From Amylostereum areolatum (Eukaryota; Basidiomycota; Agaricomycetes; Russulales; Stereaceae): DNA of 64,000 nucleotides. This document shows, piece after piece, positions 13,494 to 23,888 of the stretch; position 1 is the first letter of the stretch, and each line of letters begins with the position of its first letter. The notes below the pieces were generated by a model that did not search any database, was not told the origin of the DNA, and saw nothing but the letters and a program-made list of their open reading frames with translations. The translations under genes and the position numbers were made by a program. The stretch covers positions 124,001 through 188,000 of the forward strand of contig SAXG01000004.1 of NCBI GenBank assembly GCA_012932865.1. Reading direction: 5' to 3'.

Positions 13494-14066
13494 TTTTTTT
13501 TTTTTTTTTTTTTTTTTGAATACATTTATATCCCGCGTCAAGTACCTAAGACTAAATGCGGCTCCCCGAAGGGTACAGGTGAACGGAAAGTATGGTAGAA
13601 CAGAGTCGGACAGAAGGATGGAAGGGTCGTTGAAAGGAAGGGATGCGTCGAACTCGAGTGGCAAGAGACGGCGCGTTGGGAGAACCGCACGCGGGGGCCG
13701 CGCGGTGAAGGGGGGCAAAGCCCCATGAAGAACCGGACCCCATACCAGCGGGCGTCGACGACAGCTGCAGGCACACTGCCGCCTCGCAGCGCTGGCGCAT
13801 AGAGGAGAGGGAGCCAGACATTTCTGGGCCTCAAGAACTCAGCGGGGGAAACCGGGGTGGGTAGGAGGGGTGGGCCGTCGTCCACGTCGACGGCCTCGGT
13901 TCTGCGGGTACCAACGACGTTCCGCATACGTCGCTGGCTTGCGGCGGAGGGCTGCCGACTTTGACGAGCCTGGCAAGCCAGGTTCTCGCCTCCCCAGGCC
14001 TCCCACGCACCCACTTGGGGTCCCCAATCCCAAGTGATGGTGGTGGTTAGAGGTCAAGAGAGCCCT
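13494..14066 (-). mobile_element. poly(A)-tailed retro-insertion with target site duplication
   Basis: A run of 24 T at 13494-13517 is a 3' poly(A) tail on the minus strand. The 16-base sequence GTCACGTGTCGGCCCT occurs at 13479-13494 and again at 14067-14082, exactly bracketing a 573-base segment. A 15-16 bp duplication plus a poly(A) end is the signature of target-primed reverse transcription by a LINE machinery. The 5' end (near 14066, minus strand) can fold: CACTTGGG with CCCAAGTG, and CCTGGCTTGCCAGG. A 158-codon open frame (14014-13538) starts MGAWEAWGGENLACQARQSR, but I do not recognise it. It could be a SINE, a truncated LINE or a retrocopied RNA. It lies in the divergent promoter region of DUF2408 and tropomyosin, 128 bp before the tropomyosin ATG. 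Confidence 0.8.
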
Positions 14067-14193
14067 GTCACGTGTCGGCCCTGTTGGTGGCCTGTTTGGT
14101 CGGCTGCCTGGCCTTGGCCGGTCGCTGCTTGCTTGCTTGCCCTCTCATCCTCCCCTTCTCCCCACTCACCCCTCAGTTTCCACCTCGGCTGCC

Positions 14194-14940
14194 ATGGACA
14201 AGATCAGAGAGGTATCTCTCTCTCTCTCCCCGCCTCCCCCGCCTCTCACCTCCGATCCCTCCAGAAACTCGCTGCCCTCCGCACAGAGGCGGATGCGGCC
14301 GTCACCCGTGCTGAAGAGGCCGAGGCCAAGAACAAGAAGTACGAGCAGGCCCTCCTCGAGAAGGACCAGGAAATCACATCCCTCCAACACAAGCTCACCG
14401 TGCTCGACGCCGACCTCGAGAAAGCCGAGTCCAAGCTCCACGAGGCCAAGAGCGCGCAGGAGGAGGGCGAGCAGTCCAAGTCCACCAACGAGGGCCTTCT
14501 CCGCAAGATCCAGCTCCTCGAGGAGGAGCTCGACGCCGCAGAGAAGAACGTGAAGGAGACCGTCGAGAAGTACGTGTTCGATGTCGTCCGCGATGCCCAC
14601 CCCACCCCCCATGCGTTGCGCGTGCGGGGGCCAAGGCCGTCCTTCCTTCAGCGCCGTCGTCGTCGCCCATCCTCGGATCTGATCCTGAATTCTGCAGGCT
14701 GCGCCAGGTGGACGTCAAGGCCGAGCACTTCGAGCGTCAAGTGCAGCGCGTCGAGCAGGAGCGCGACCAGTGGGAGCACAAGTACGAGGTACGTGTCCAC
14801 GGCCGTCGCCTTCCTCGTCCTCGTCCTTCCTCCGATCGAGCGCTCACTCGCCCCATCGCCATCCACAGGAAGCCCAAGAGAAGTACCGCGCATCCAAGGC
14901 CGAGCTCGACGAGCTCGTCTCCAACATGGAAGGCCTCTAA
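14194..14940 (+). CDS. tropomyosin
   Basis: This is the coiled-coil actin-filament-binding protein that stabilises formin-made cables. There are four exons: 14194-14211 (MDKIRE), 14265-14569, 14698-14788 and 14869-14940. The predicted protein is about 160 residues, the short fungal form. It is one uninterrupted heptad coiled coil: KLAALRTEADAAVTRAEEAE, then QEITSLQHKLTVLDADLEKA, then EEELDAAEKNVKETVEKLRQ, ending SKAELDELVSNMEGL. The start is chosen for the classic MDKI N-terminus and the adjacent intron. The upstream region carries the retro-insertion at 13494-14066, so part of the promoter may be supplied by that element. Confidence 0.93.
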
Positions 14941-15697
14941 TCGCCACGCCTCTCCCTCGCCTTTCTTGTACATACGTCCTCACGCCCCCGCACGTCGTCC
15001 GCTTTCCTCTCGCCTACACTATGCCGCCCTTACACTCCCAGATCGGACGCACGCTCCCTCTTTCTTACATACACCTCGGCTCTTGCGCTCTCCCCCCCTC
15101 TCCCCCGACTGCATACCATCCCTTTAGTCTAGCGATGTCTCACATTCGAATCGAGTTGTCACCAGGATGCTTGGGCGCGCGAGAATGCTGCTGCGGATCT
15201 AATGTTCTATTCTGGTTCTCTCTTCTCGCAGTTTGCGGCACGCGAATCCCAGTAGCTTCACAGTAGGGTAAGAGTCTCGAGGTACGAGGGTCGACGCCTA
15301 TCTACTCTGCTATTACTGGAGACTACATTGGGGAGTAAACAAACGCCCTATCGCGCAATCTCGTCCCTCGCCACATCCAAAGCTATGCAGCCCCAATCCC
15401 TCAGCCCTACGCGGGCTAGTACATTTTAGGCCAGACTCGAACTCAAATCCCTGAGATCGAGCCACCTTCACACGGCGAACACTGCAAATTATATCCATTG
15501 CATCGTCGATCTAAGAGGCGCAACGGAAGGCGTATATGAGTAAGTGCGGAGTGGTGAGTAGTGGATTGCAGAGATGCAGTACGCCCGCGCAGGGGGGCGC
15601 ATTAGATGTAAGCGTGAACTTTTGCGTGTGCGATGACGGACAGCGATAGGTATGCAACGAAGGGACTGGTCGTAACAGGCGGTGGGAGAGAGAAGGA
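14941..15697. other. intergenic, between convergent tropomyosin and TIM44
   Basis: It holds the two 3' UTRs. A tRNA-like sequence near 15420-15480 was examined and rejected. No other gene is seen. Confidence 0.45.
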
Positions 15698-17372
15698 CTA
15701 TAGGTATGCGCGTCCGGATCTCCTGGCCATCTACAATCCAAGTCAGGCTGTCGTCCAATACAGATGACGGGAGGTAGTACACACCTCGATGATCTTCCAC
15801 CCGCCGGTGAGCTCGTTGCCCAGCTCCTCCTCGATGCGAGTGACCACGGCCGCATACATGCATTGCTCGACCCGATCCTCCGCGCCGACGGCGATCTCGC
15901 CCGTCGCCACATTGCGGAACAGAAGCACCTCCTGCGTCGTGAACGTGATCACAAACACAGGGAACGTTGTCCTCGAGGAACTTGCCGGCGCTCACGTCCA
16001 CCTGCCGAATGTCGAGCACCTTCGAGTCCGAAACAAAGCCCTGGCGCAGGTATTGCTCCATCGTCGCCCAAAGCACGTTATACGTCTACACCCACGCAAC
16101 GGCGATCAGTGATACCCTTTTAATAGAAAACCGCGCGAACGAACGAACGCACCGCTTCGCTGCACCACGCTTGCAGGGCCTCGCGGTCCGCGCTGAGATA
16201 GGCGTCGACGACTTCAGGCACGATGTATTCGCGCAGCTCGCGCTCGAACGACTCCATGGTGAAAGTGGGATCATGGGCCTTCATCATACGCAGCACCTGC
16301 GCCGTCTCGTTTTCGTCAAACCAGGACGCGACGGTCGATGTCACCGAGCGCAGGGATGAAACGACGGGGTTTTCCGACTCCTGGTACGACTGATTCAAGT
16401 CGGAGAAGTAGCGCAGGACCGGGTTCGTCTCCTTCAGCTTTTGCCAGCGCTCCTGTCGCGGGGAGGACGCGTGCAAAACGAGGGCCTCGCCGGCACTGTG
16501 ACAAGCGTGATTAAGCGAGCGGAAGGAAACGGCGAAGGGAAAGGAAACGCACTCCGGATTCACCGTGACGCGGTGCTGGATGCGACCTTCTTTCCCGGCT
16601 TTGGCGAGTCGAAGGGCTCGTCGTTTCCGACGCGCCTCCTTCTCCTCAAAGCCAGCGTGTTTTGCGGTCCCGGAGTCGTCGAGAGCGTCGACCAGAGTTT
16701 CGGCCAGAGACTTGTATGCGGCGGTGTTACGTATGGGCTCGGTGGTGGACGCGATGGTGGACGAGACCGCGGCGGACGCGCGAGAAATCTGAAAATGCGA
16801 AAGTTCAGAACCGCGTGCGGGAGAAGAGCGCGCAAAGAACGAACGGCGCGGGCGAGGTCGCTCTCCTCCATGGTCTTGAGCGCCTCCGAGACGGCGTCTC
16901 CGACCTTGACCCCGCGTTTCTTGAGCTCCTCCGCGGCCGCACGCAGTCGAGGGTTCTCCTTGATGCTCGAGGTCAACTGTACGAGCCCCTAAGTCAGCCC
17001 CCCCCAAACTCGCGTTCGACGGTACCAACGGGGACGCACCCGTGCACGCTCGTACGCGGCCCTGGCGCGCTTCATGGCCTCGGAGTCCTGGAACTTGTCG
17101 ACATCGCCCTGGAGTTGTTTGACGTTGTCCTGAAGCTCCCTGTTTTTCCTGAGCTCGTCCCGAAGGACGTCGACGAAGGTCTGGAAGGGGGACTTGGGCT
17201 GTTCGTTCTGGGTTCGGGCGGAGGAGTGGAAGGCGGCGGCCGAGCGCGCTGGCAGGAGGGCGGGGTGTGAGGAGCGAAAGGGGGAGACGAGCCCCGTTCG
17301 CTGCGATCTTGTTGCGGCGGCCGAACGAGCGATGGGCGCAGGGAGTGATCGGCGAAGGTGTCGAGGGAGCAT
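15698..17372 (-). CDS. tim44: mitochondrial import inner membrane translocase subunit Tim44
   Basis: Tim44 tethers mtHsp70 to the TIM23 channel on the matrix side. The ATG at 17372 gives MLPRHLRRSLPAPIARSAAA, an Arg-rich presequence, followed by SPFQTFVDVLRDELRKNREL (the conserved N-terminal Hsp70-binding helix). The middle reads ENPRLRAAAEELKKRGVKVG and NTAAYKSLAETLVDALDD. The C-terminal lipid-binding Tim44 domain includes QRERWQKLKETNPVLRYFSD-like sequence, SWFDENETAQVLRMMKAHDP, and IVPEVVDAYLSADREALQAW, then FTTQEVLLFRNVATGEIAVG. A last intron after GGWKIIE joins to MARRSGRAYL and TAG at 15698. Six or more introns are inferred. It diverges from MSRB. Confidence 0.93.
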
Positions 17373-17619
17373 CGTGCGAGACGGGTGGCGGCGCTGGCAG
17401 CAACGGCGACCAAGCCTTGCTCGCAGCTTGCGAATTTCGAGGGGACTGCCACGTGATCTGATGAAGCCAATCACGCGTGTGGGTCAGCCTGAGGCTCGCG
17501 TCAGCAGGAGATTGAAGATCATAGCGGCGGCTTGAGGCTGAGCAGCTGATGGATGCCATGCCATCGCCCGTGGGCTTCATCGCCTCCGACGCTCGCCATT
17601 CGTCGCCATCTCCCTTTTC
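17373..17619. promoter_or_regulatory. shared divergent promoter of TIM44 and MSRB
   Basis: The 247 bases separate two ATGs facing outward. A tataaatcc stretch at 17643, inside the MsrB leader, shows that the MsrB start could also lie further downstream. Confidence 0.45.
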
Positions 17620-18360
17620 ATGAGATCGCAGCTCTTCTCCTCCTATAAATCCCTCGCCCTTCTCTCTCGGTCCTCATCATCCACCCGCCGCTTCTTACTT
17701 CCAACATCAGCAACCCATCCCCGTTCTTACTCAAACCACAACTCCAACAACATGTCCTCCGAATCCGCCCCCACCGTCGTCAAATCCGACGCCGAATGGC
17801 AAGCCGTCCTCTCTCCTGAACAGGTCGGTTCCACCCCAAGTTCACCCTCCACCATCCTTGCTCACCTTCATCCAGTTCCGTATCCTTCGCCAAAAGGGAA
17901 CGGAGGCTGCAGGTACCGGCAAGTACGACAAGTTCGACGGCGACGGCCTGTACACCTGCGCTGCCTGCGAAACCCCCCTCTACAAGAGCACCACGAAATT
18001 CCACAGCGGCTGCGGCTGGCCAGCCTTCTACGATGGTCCGTCTTCACCTTGTCTTCGTCGCTGACCCCTTTCTCACCCGACCGACCGACCTCTCTTAGCT
18101 ATCCCCGGCGCCGTCTCCAGGACCGAGGACAAAGCGTTTGGCATGAGCCGTGTAGAGATTACTTGCACCGCGTGCGGCGGTCATCTCGGGCACGTCTTCA
18201 AGGGCGAGGGCTTCAAGACCCCTAGTAAGCCCACGTCGCCCTCTTTTGACTGGAACCGCGCTCACATACCTTTATCGCAGCTGACGAGCGTCACTGCGTC
18301 AACTCCATCTCCCTCACGTTCCACGACGAGCCCCAGGGCGACAAGCCGGCTCAGAGCTGA
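17620..18360 (+). CDS. peptide-methionine (R)-S-oxide reductase, MsrB
   Basis: It reduces the R form of methionine sulfoxide in proteins using thioredoxin. Four exons (17620-17823, 17876-18035, 18099-18224, 18281-18360) give about 189 residues. The N-terminal 44 residues (MRSQLFSSYKSLALLSRSSS...) are Ser/Arg-rich, like a mitochondrial presequence. A second Met at 17752 (MSSESAPTVVKSDAEWQAVL) starts the cytosolic-type protein, so dual targeting is likely. Zinc ligands are CAAC and CTAC. The signature FHSGCGWPAFYD is present, followed by GGHLGHVF. The catalytic Cys is in ERHCVNSISL. All key residues are present. Confidence 0.93.
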
Positions 18361-19259
18361 AGCCAGGACCGGCGTAGCTTCATCGGCCGCGTCGGACAAA
18401 ACATCTCAGGCCTTTGGCGATGACGATCATTATGTTTCGACGGGAGTCCAACGGATAGTTTGTATTGGATATGTATTCCTATGTACCTGTGTACGACGCG
18501 CTTCTGGCACTTTATGATTATAGACAAGCTTTCGTATCTGCTCTCTCATCCAATGTTGGACGGTCATATTTAAACGTTTCGCGCGAGCTTCAGCACCCTT
18601 TAGCAAAGACACCTGGTGCTATACACGCACGAGGTTTCTGCATACTCTTCTCGAACAATTGCAAGTCTTCGCTCTCTTTGTCACGCAGGTGCTCGTGTTG
18701 AGACAACCGATGATAGGTGTGCAATACAAGTCTGGTGCGTATAAGAAACGACGCTGGAGAAAACGGCAAGTAAGTAAGAGAACAGAGGGTGTGACTCTGC
18801 TCGTTAAAAGTAAGTAAGTAGTAGCCAATTGCGTGTCGCAAACCAGTAAAGAAAGAAGGGCGATTTGAAACAGACAGTGATATATATGGCAAGCGATGAG
18901 AGGCGAACCATGGGGATGGAAGTGGGGATTTATACGTGAGGGGAACGAACGCACAACAGGCGACGAACGGAGAATGTAACAAAGGAGGGAGGGCTTGGAG
19001 CGTATTCACGCTAACGCGACGCGCGGAAAAAAAGGTTGTCAGTTGGCACAAGCAAGAGGTTGGAGGAAACAGATACGAGACCGCCAAAAGGCGCGCGAAT
19101 GCGCAGGGGAAAGGAATGAATGAATGTCTCGAAAGACATCCATCCAAAGGTCAACCACCGTCCGAAGACAGGCGAAGCGCACGAAGCGCGAGTTCCAAAA
19201 ATTATGCCGCGTCCGAAGACGGGCTTGCCTGGGCCCGAAGGCGACCCAGGCATACAATC
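18361..19259. other. intergenic, convergent 3' regions
   Basis: It contains the MsrB 3' UTR and AT-richer DNA with short runs of taagtaag near 18770-18830. No coding frame is convincing. Confidence 0.4.
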
Positions 19260-20389
19260 CTATGCCATATAGGATTGGTTGTCTTGAGCTTGGGCGATCG
19301 TCCGCATCTTCCAGACGTCGATTTTGCATTTCAAATCAGTCTTCAAAATCTGCGGACGGCGCGGTCAGAACACGACGCCAGGCAGAGCGAGGGAGAAAGC
19401 GACTCACGTTCATCTCGGTGCGGATCTTCCCTCCGACTTTTCGGCATATGTATCTGCGTTTGCTTCAGCGTCGCCCGCACCAAACCGCAAGAAACGAACG
19501 ACGACGCACCATGGACCGAAGTCCTCGGTGCTGTACACCCATTTCAAGTCATTCAGACGAGTCTTCTGCTCATCTGGCGGATCTTCCCTCCGTCTTTTCG
19601 GCCTTGAGGTCCGCGTCGTCGACCCGGTTTTATTTTAAATGGATCTGGGCCGCCCTCTCCCGCCACCGATCTCGCGCGGTGCGGGTTCATCGAGCTCGCA
19701 AACGAACGTAGGTCCACCAAAGCGCCCCCTTGCCGGTGGCCAGCCGGTGGATCACCCAGCGCCCCCCGACCAGCAGGAAACACCGGGGTCCCGGCGGCGC
19801 GGTGTTTGACCGAACCGTCCTTGCTCATCCATCGTGCACGAATGCACTCCCGAGCAGCGTCTTGACGTGGACATGGGGCGCCCGAAGGCTCGCGAAGGAG
19901 CGCACGTCAGCCGTGAAAGGCTTGGATCGGGGCGACGTAAAGACGCCCACGTCCGCGCCGGACACATATTGGCCGCGAACACGCTCTCGCTGAATCCACG
20001 CTGCCGACGGCGAGGACTCGGCCTCGCCACATCTGACGAACGATGGTTAGAAAAGGATGGAGAGGGGGGGCCGAGGGTAGAAGAGAATGAGGGGACGATC
20101 GACTCACCCATTCTTTGTTCGCCGATGCCGGGTTCGTGTGGGCTTGCTACGCCCTCGGACCGAAGCCCTCAGACTCGCGAGAGGCGTCGTTTGCCGCAGG
20201 GCCGCCTCTGGCGCGCAAGGCTCAACAGGCGAGACACGAGCGGCCGCGACGCTGCATATGGCTCCGGGTCGCCCTCGCTTGGCCCACTGCCTGGTTATAT
20301 CATGTATCATTTCAACCTGAAGCGCCGTGGCGCATGGACGGTCAGCTTCAAGACGACGGAAGGACATACCCTGTGGCGGCCGTGGCCAT
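19260..20389 (-). CDS. hypothetical spliced gene, unrecognised
   Basis: A chain of exons with good minus-strand splice sites can be read. The start is ATG at 20389 (MATAATG), then QWAKRGRPGAICSVAAARV..., then an intron GTGAGTCG...CGTCAG (about 20107-20040). Next comes CGEAESSPSAAWIQRERVRG and QYVSGADVGVFTSPRSKPFT. Later pieces read GALWWTY, then KTRLNDLKWVYSTEDFGP, and finally ILKTDLKCKIDVWKMRTIAQ and AQDNQSYMA with TAG at 19260. The C-terminal pieces look like genuine protein. I cannot name the family, and the middle junctions (about 19600-19850) are uncertain. The 5' UTR contains a duplicated intron pair. Confidence 0.5.
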
Positions 20390-20429
20390 GCTATGCCTAT
20401 GGCGGCAGGAGTTGCAGAGGCTCCGCGAT

Positions 20430-20578
20430 CTGCAGGAGAGGTGACGTGAGCAGACGGAGACGTCGAGGAGAGGGTGGGCCACACCTTGAGAGCGTCGACA
20501 CTGGTCACTAGAGGACCTCGACGCTGCAGGAGAGATGATGTGAGCGGATAGAAATACCGGGAAGAGGGCGGGCCACAC
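20430..20578 (-). repeat. tandemly duplicated 5' UTR intron-exon unit
   Basis: Two 55-nt introns (20578-20524 and 20484-20430, minus strand) both start GTGTGGCCC and end CTCCTGCAG. They differ at 12 positions by my count, all transitions. A 39-nt exon (20523-20485) lies between them, so the unit is about 94 bp. No ATG precedes them after the TATA box, so they belong to the leader of the hypothetical gene. Confidence 0.65.
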
Positions 20579-20636
20579 CGTTTGGACGTCGGATGGTGGG
20601 GGGAGAGATGAAGGAAGGAAATCGCAGAGGTGAGGG

Positions 20637-20644
20637 TTTATATA
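20637..20644 (-). promoter_or_regulatory. TATA box
   Basis: TATATAAA on the minus strand, about 60 bases before the first duplicated leader intron, fits the core promoter of the 19.3-20.4 kb gene. Confidence 0.55.
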
Positions 20645-21327
20645 CCTGGCGACGGTTGAACCTGTCGGAGTTGGGATGTGCACGAGGCCGGCGCGGAAGC
20701 CCAAACTCGCAGGCGAGTCATTTGTGTCACAGAGAGAAGTGTTCTTCCTTCGCCACCTCCTATTGTCCCAAAACGGATGAATAGGCCCCACTACGGGTGA
20801 CACTGGTGACACTGTCCATCGAGATCGACTTGGGCTCCGCATCAGCATAGTCACCTCGCGGCGCAGGTGGACAATGCCAGCAGCCGCCTAGCACAGAGCA
20901 ACACAGGAAGCGAGGTGCTTAGTACTTGGGGATCGTCCAGCGACACCTCAATCGCCGTCATCTAGTCCTGCGTCTGCGTCCAGAAGGCCTTGCAGACGTG
21001 CAACCAGGAACACCGCCTCGCGTAGAACAATAGTTATGGGTTTTTGTGGACGCTTTGTTCTTGGAGCTTATGTAACCTGATGTCGCCGTCCTTCGCAGAA
21101 GCTGGGACCTACATTTTCCATCACAGCTGGACTGCCGAATCGACGGGACAAAGCCCCCTAGATGAAGAACATCGGACACGAGGTGTGGGTGGCAGAACAT
21201 GCGTGTGATAGTGTGCTCGTGGTACATACAGGCGCGCAACAACGAGTGGCAAACTTAGAGGAAAAACGTCCGCCGTCTCGGGCTGCACGAAGCTGCGTTA
21301 GTACTAGTCAGGGCGATACGTATAGAG
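20645..21327. other. intergenic
   Basis: Short open frames exist on both strands, but none shows splice support or a recognisable domain. Confidence 0.35.
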
Positions 21328-21931
21328 CTAGGCATACTCGTCGGATGTCGGAGGCACGGTCGTCGTTCCCGTTTCTGTACTGTCGTCGTCTGTCGGTCCT
21401 TCGTCTTGTTCCTCGGCGGGGATTGGATCCTCGCCCATTTTCTCTTCCACCTCATCACCAAAGTCGTCGAATTCAAGAGGTTTGGGTGCCTCGCCGGGAT
21501 TCCTTACTGCTGGGATGCCCTTCTTGAGTGACCGCAACTTCAGCGTGAAACGAGGACCAATCTCTTGAAGGGAGACCCTTTCGTCGGAACGAAAAGCATA
21601 TCTATAACTATCGTGAGGCAGAGTTCACTGGAAAACAGAATACGACGCACCGGTGTCTTCTGAAGAAGTGGAAATCACGCTGGTTGTGAAGGGTGACGAC
21701 TTGTCGGCCTTGGAATTCGGGGAGGGGAGGGAAGAACGTTTGGAACATTCGCCCAACGCTGTGGCCGAGACGCGTCACAAAGTGGTTTAGAACAAGTTCG
21801 GGGTTGTGTGGGGTTGCTCGTACAGTTGGAAAGACGCACAATTTGCGCGTGTGGGGAACATTTTGCGACACTCGTTTCCAATAGATGGAAGAGTGTGAAA
21901 ATGGGAGGTGGCGGGAAGCTACGTTGAGCAC
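21328..21931 (-). pseudogene. C-terminal fragment of RPF1-like Brix-domain ribosome biogenesis factor
   Basis: RPF1 acts in 60S subunit assembly through a Brix domain. Only the last part is present: [56 protein letters not shown], then an intron (GTGCGTCG...TTATAG, about 21654-21605), then [20 protein letters not shown] and [10 protein letters not shown]. An acidic tail ([20 protein letters not shown]) ends SDEYA with a stop at 21328. The roughly 170-200 N-terminal residues of the family (including the start of the Brix fold) are absent upstream, where another gene lies. The usual basic C-terminal end is also missing. The intron is kept, so this is a DNA-level fragment, not a retrocopy. A fusion with the upstream gene is the alternative. 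Confidence 0.6.
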
Positions 21932-21949
21932 TTTGATCAGAGCAGACAG

Positions 21950-23468
21950 CCGAGCTTGAGACGAGCAAAGGGGGCGGATTGAAATGAACCTGCAGATATA
22001 TAGTTAGGAAACCCGAACATTGCACTTGATCGTGTCGATGTGATCACGTACCACAGATACTTGAACAAACCCTTCATCCCAACTTTCGAAACCGGAGCTC
22101 AGTCCAATGTTATAAGTCCGTTCCACATAAACGATGGATTGAAATATGACGTGGACTAGAGAGGTACAGGTGAAAGCACCGCTGGTACTTGGGCCCCGTT
22201 CACCAAAGCCCTAACCAAGAACTGCTTCTCTTCACACGTCCAGTTCCCGCTGCTGCCGCCTGTGTTATAGGAGAGCGAGATGAGCTCCGGGAGATAGCCA
22301 GGCACGACAACATAGACCGGGAGAATCCAGTGGCCTTGACTGAGCTTGAAAACCTGCTGGATGCGGATATGCCTGAGAACCAGTTGGAAGATGGCAAGAC
22401 AGGTGAAACTACAGTCGTCGCCGTGCGTGTTGGGGAGGTGAAACCGATGGACGTCGGAGAGGCGCGGATGAAGAGGGTATTTGGAGTAGACACGGCAGAG
22501 TTCGCATTTTGTAGCTCAACAGCAGATGTTGAATGTGAGACGGACCAGTTGCCGGCGGACGGAGCCGTGACAAAGGATTGTTTTGCACTAGTAGATACGG
22601 TCGCACTTGCCTCCAGACGAGGTTCCATATGGTGCCCTGTATAGCTCTGAGAGAAGTTGATTCCAGAACGTGCCGTGATGTAAGAGTGATGTCCGTCTGA
22701 GATTGACGCCATTGACGTGCTGGGGGGAAGCGAGATCCTCGGCGTCGCAACAGAGAAAGTAACTGTCGTTGAGTCAGTCCCATTATTGTTAAAGCGCAGA
22801 CCAGTGCAAAGTCTTACCTTGCAAAGAGGTATTCAGAATATCCAGAGCCTCCGTGATAAACGCATTCTGTCGCGATTTATCCAGCTTTCCCACAAGGGTG
22901 AAAGGACGAACGTCGGCCGGGGCGAACGAAAGAGGTCGTATGGTCCCTCCTCCGGTTGCTCCAAGGCCTACGAGCTTGTCGAGGAAGACGGCAGGGTGGA
23001 GCTGGCGCGAAGAGGATGAAGATTTATGTTGAGGGGTAGAGGGGGTTCTTAACGACGTGATGGAGTGAAGTACTGAAGCATGCCCGCCCTCTGCGTCTAT
23101 TCACCTCGTCAGTCATGATGATAGGGTTCGAGAGCAAGGTATGGCGTACCTAGCGCTGCAGAATTCGAAGGCAACCAGACGATCACCATCGATTCAGATT
23201 CCGGCACAAGAACGGGAGGAAAGTCGCTGTCGGAAAACAGGTCGACGATACAGAACGGCTCGACCGGGAACTTGCGATAGTGCAGGTACAGTTTCCTCGC
23301 AACCCTGGACGCCGCCTTGGAAGCCTTTCCAATCGCTTGAGCGGGGTTCCCAGCGGGCGTCTTCGTAACGGGTGTGGGGGTGGGTCGTCGAGGAACAGCA
23401 ACCTTGGCAAGATGTGGGGAAAGTGGGGGGTGAGGAAGCGCAAGAGAAAAGACGATTCCGGCTTTCAT
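21950..23468 (-). CDS. hypothetical Ser-rich protein, spliced
   Basis: The ATG at 23468 gives [20 protein letters not shown], possibly a weak signal or basic leader, then [20 protein letters not shown] and [20 protein letters not shown]. An intron (GTACGCCATACC...GACGCAG) joins to [20 protein letters not shown] and [20 protein letters not shown], then [20 protein letters not shown]. After a second intron comes a long Ser/Thr-rich block ([38 protein letters not shown]). An unspliced stop lies at 22200. A donor GTGTGAAG just before it could instead extend the protein through [20 protein letters not shown] to about 21950, directly before the RPF1-like fragment. No family is recognised. Confidence 0.5.
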
Positions 23469-23888
23469 GATGAAATAGCGAGTGGCTGAATACAGTAAGG
23501 ATAGGCTGCAGGTGATGATGGGTGAATATTGAATGTGAACAAGACTTCACGGTATGCTGGGGATTCCGTGAGCAGCCTTATATGAGACGGAGGTCTTACC
23601 TACTATCGACAAGGGCGTTGTTTCAGCCCAGTCCGTTTTGTGACAGAATGTATAATGTAGAGGCATTTCCTTACGCTCTCTGTAACGGCCAGATGTGTGA
23701 ACGTGGTATGTATGTAGGTGACTGGTCATGGTGGTGAGTTTCGATGGGTGGGTGGGAAGCTAGGCGGAGATTTGCTGCCATAACGGGAGCAATAGAGAAC
23801 AAAATTTGAGTTTCACAACAGATCTGAGCCACCTCCCTTCGGGCCGCCACCGATTACTGAGTGCAGCTGAGTGCTGGTCCCTAGGCTA
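23469..23888. other. intergenic
   Basis: It is the presumed promoter of the minus-strand gene ending upstream. A short open frame at 23522-23737 has no support. Confidence 0.35.

Noticed and set aside
13494..13517. T24 run as a terminator
   Set aside because: It is bracketed by a 16-bp direct repeat pair and is better explained as the poly(A) tail of a retro-insertion.
15420..15480. tRNA-like sequence on the minus strand (GTGGCTCGATCTC and AGTTCGAGTCT)
   Set aside because: The A- and B-box-like parts are too close and the T-arm and acceptor stems do not pair.
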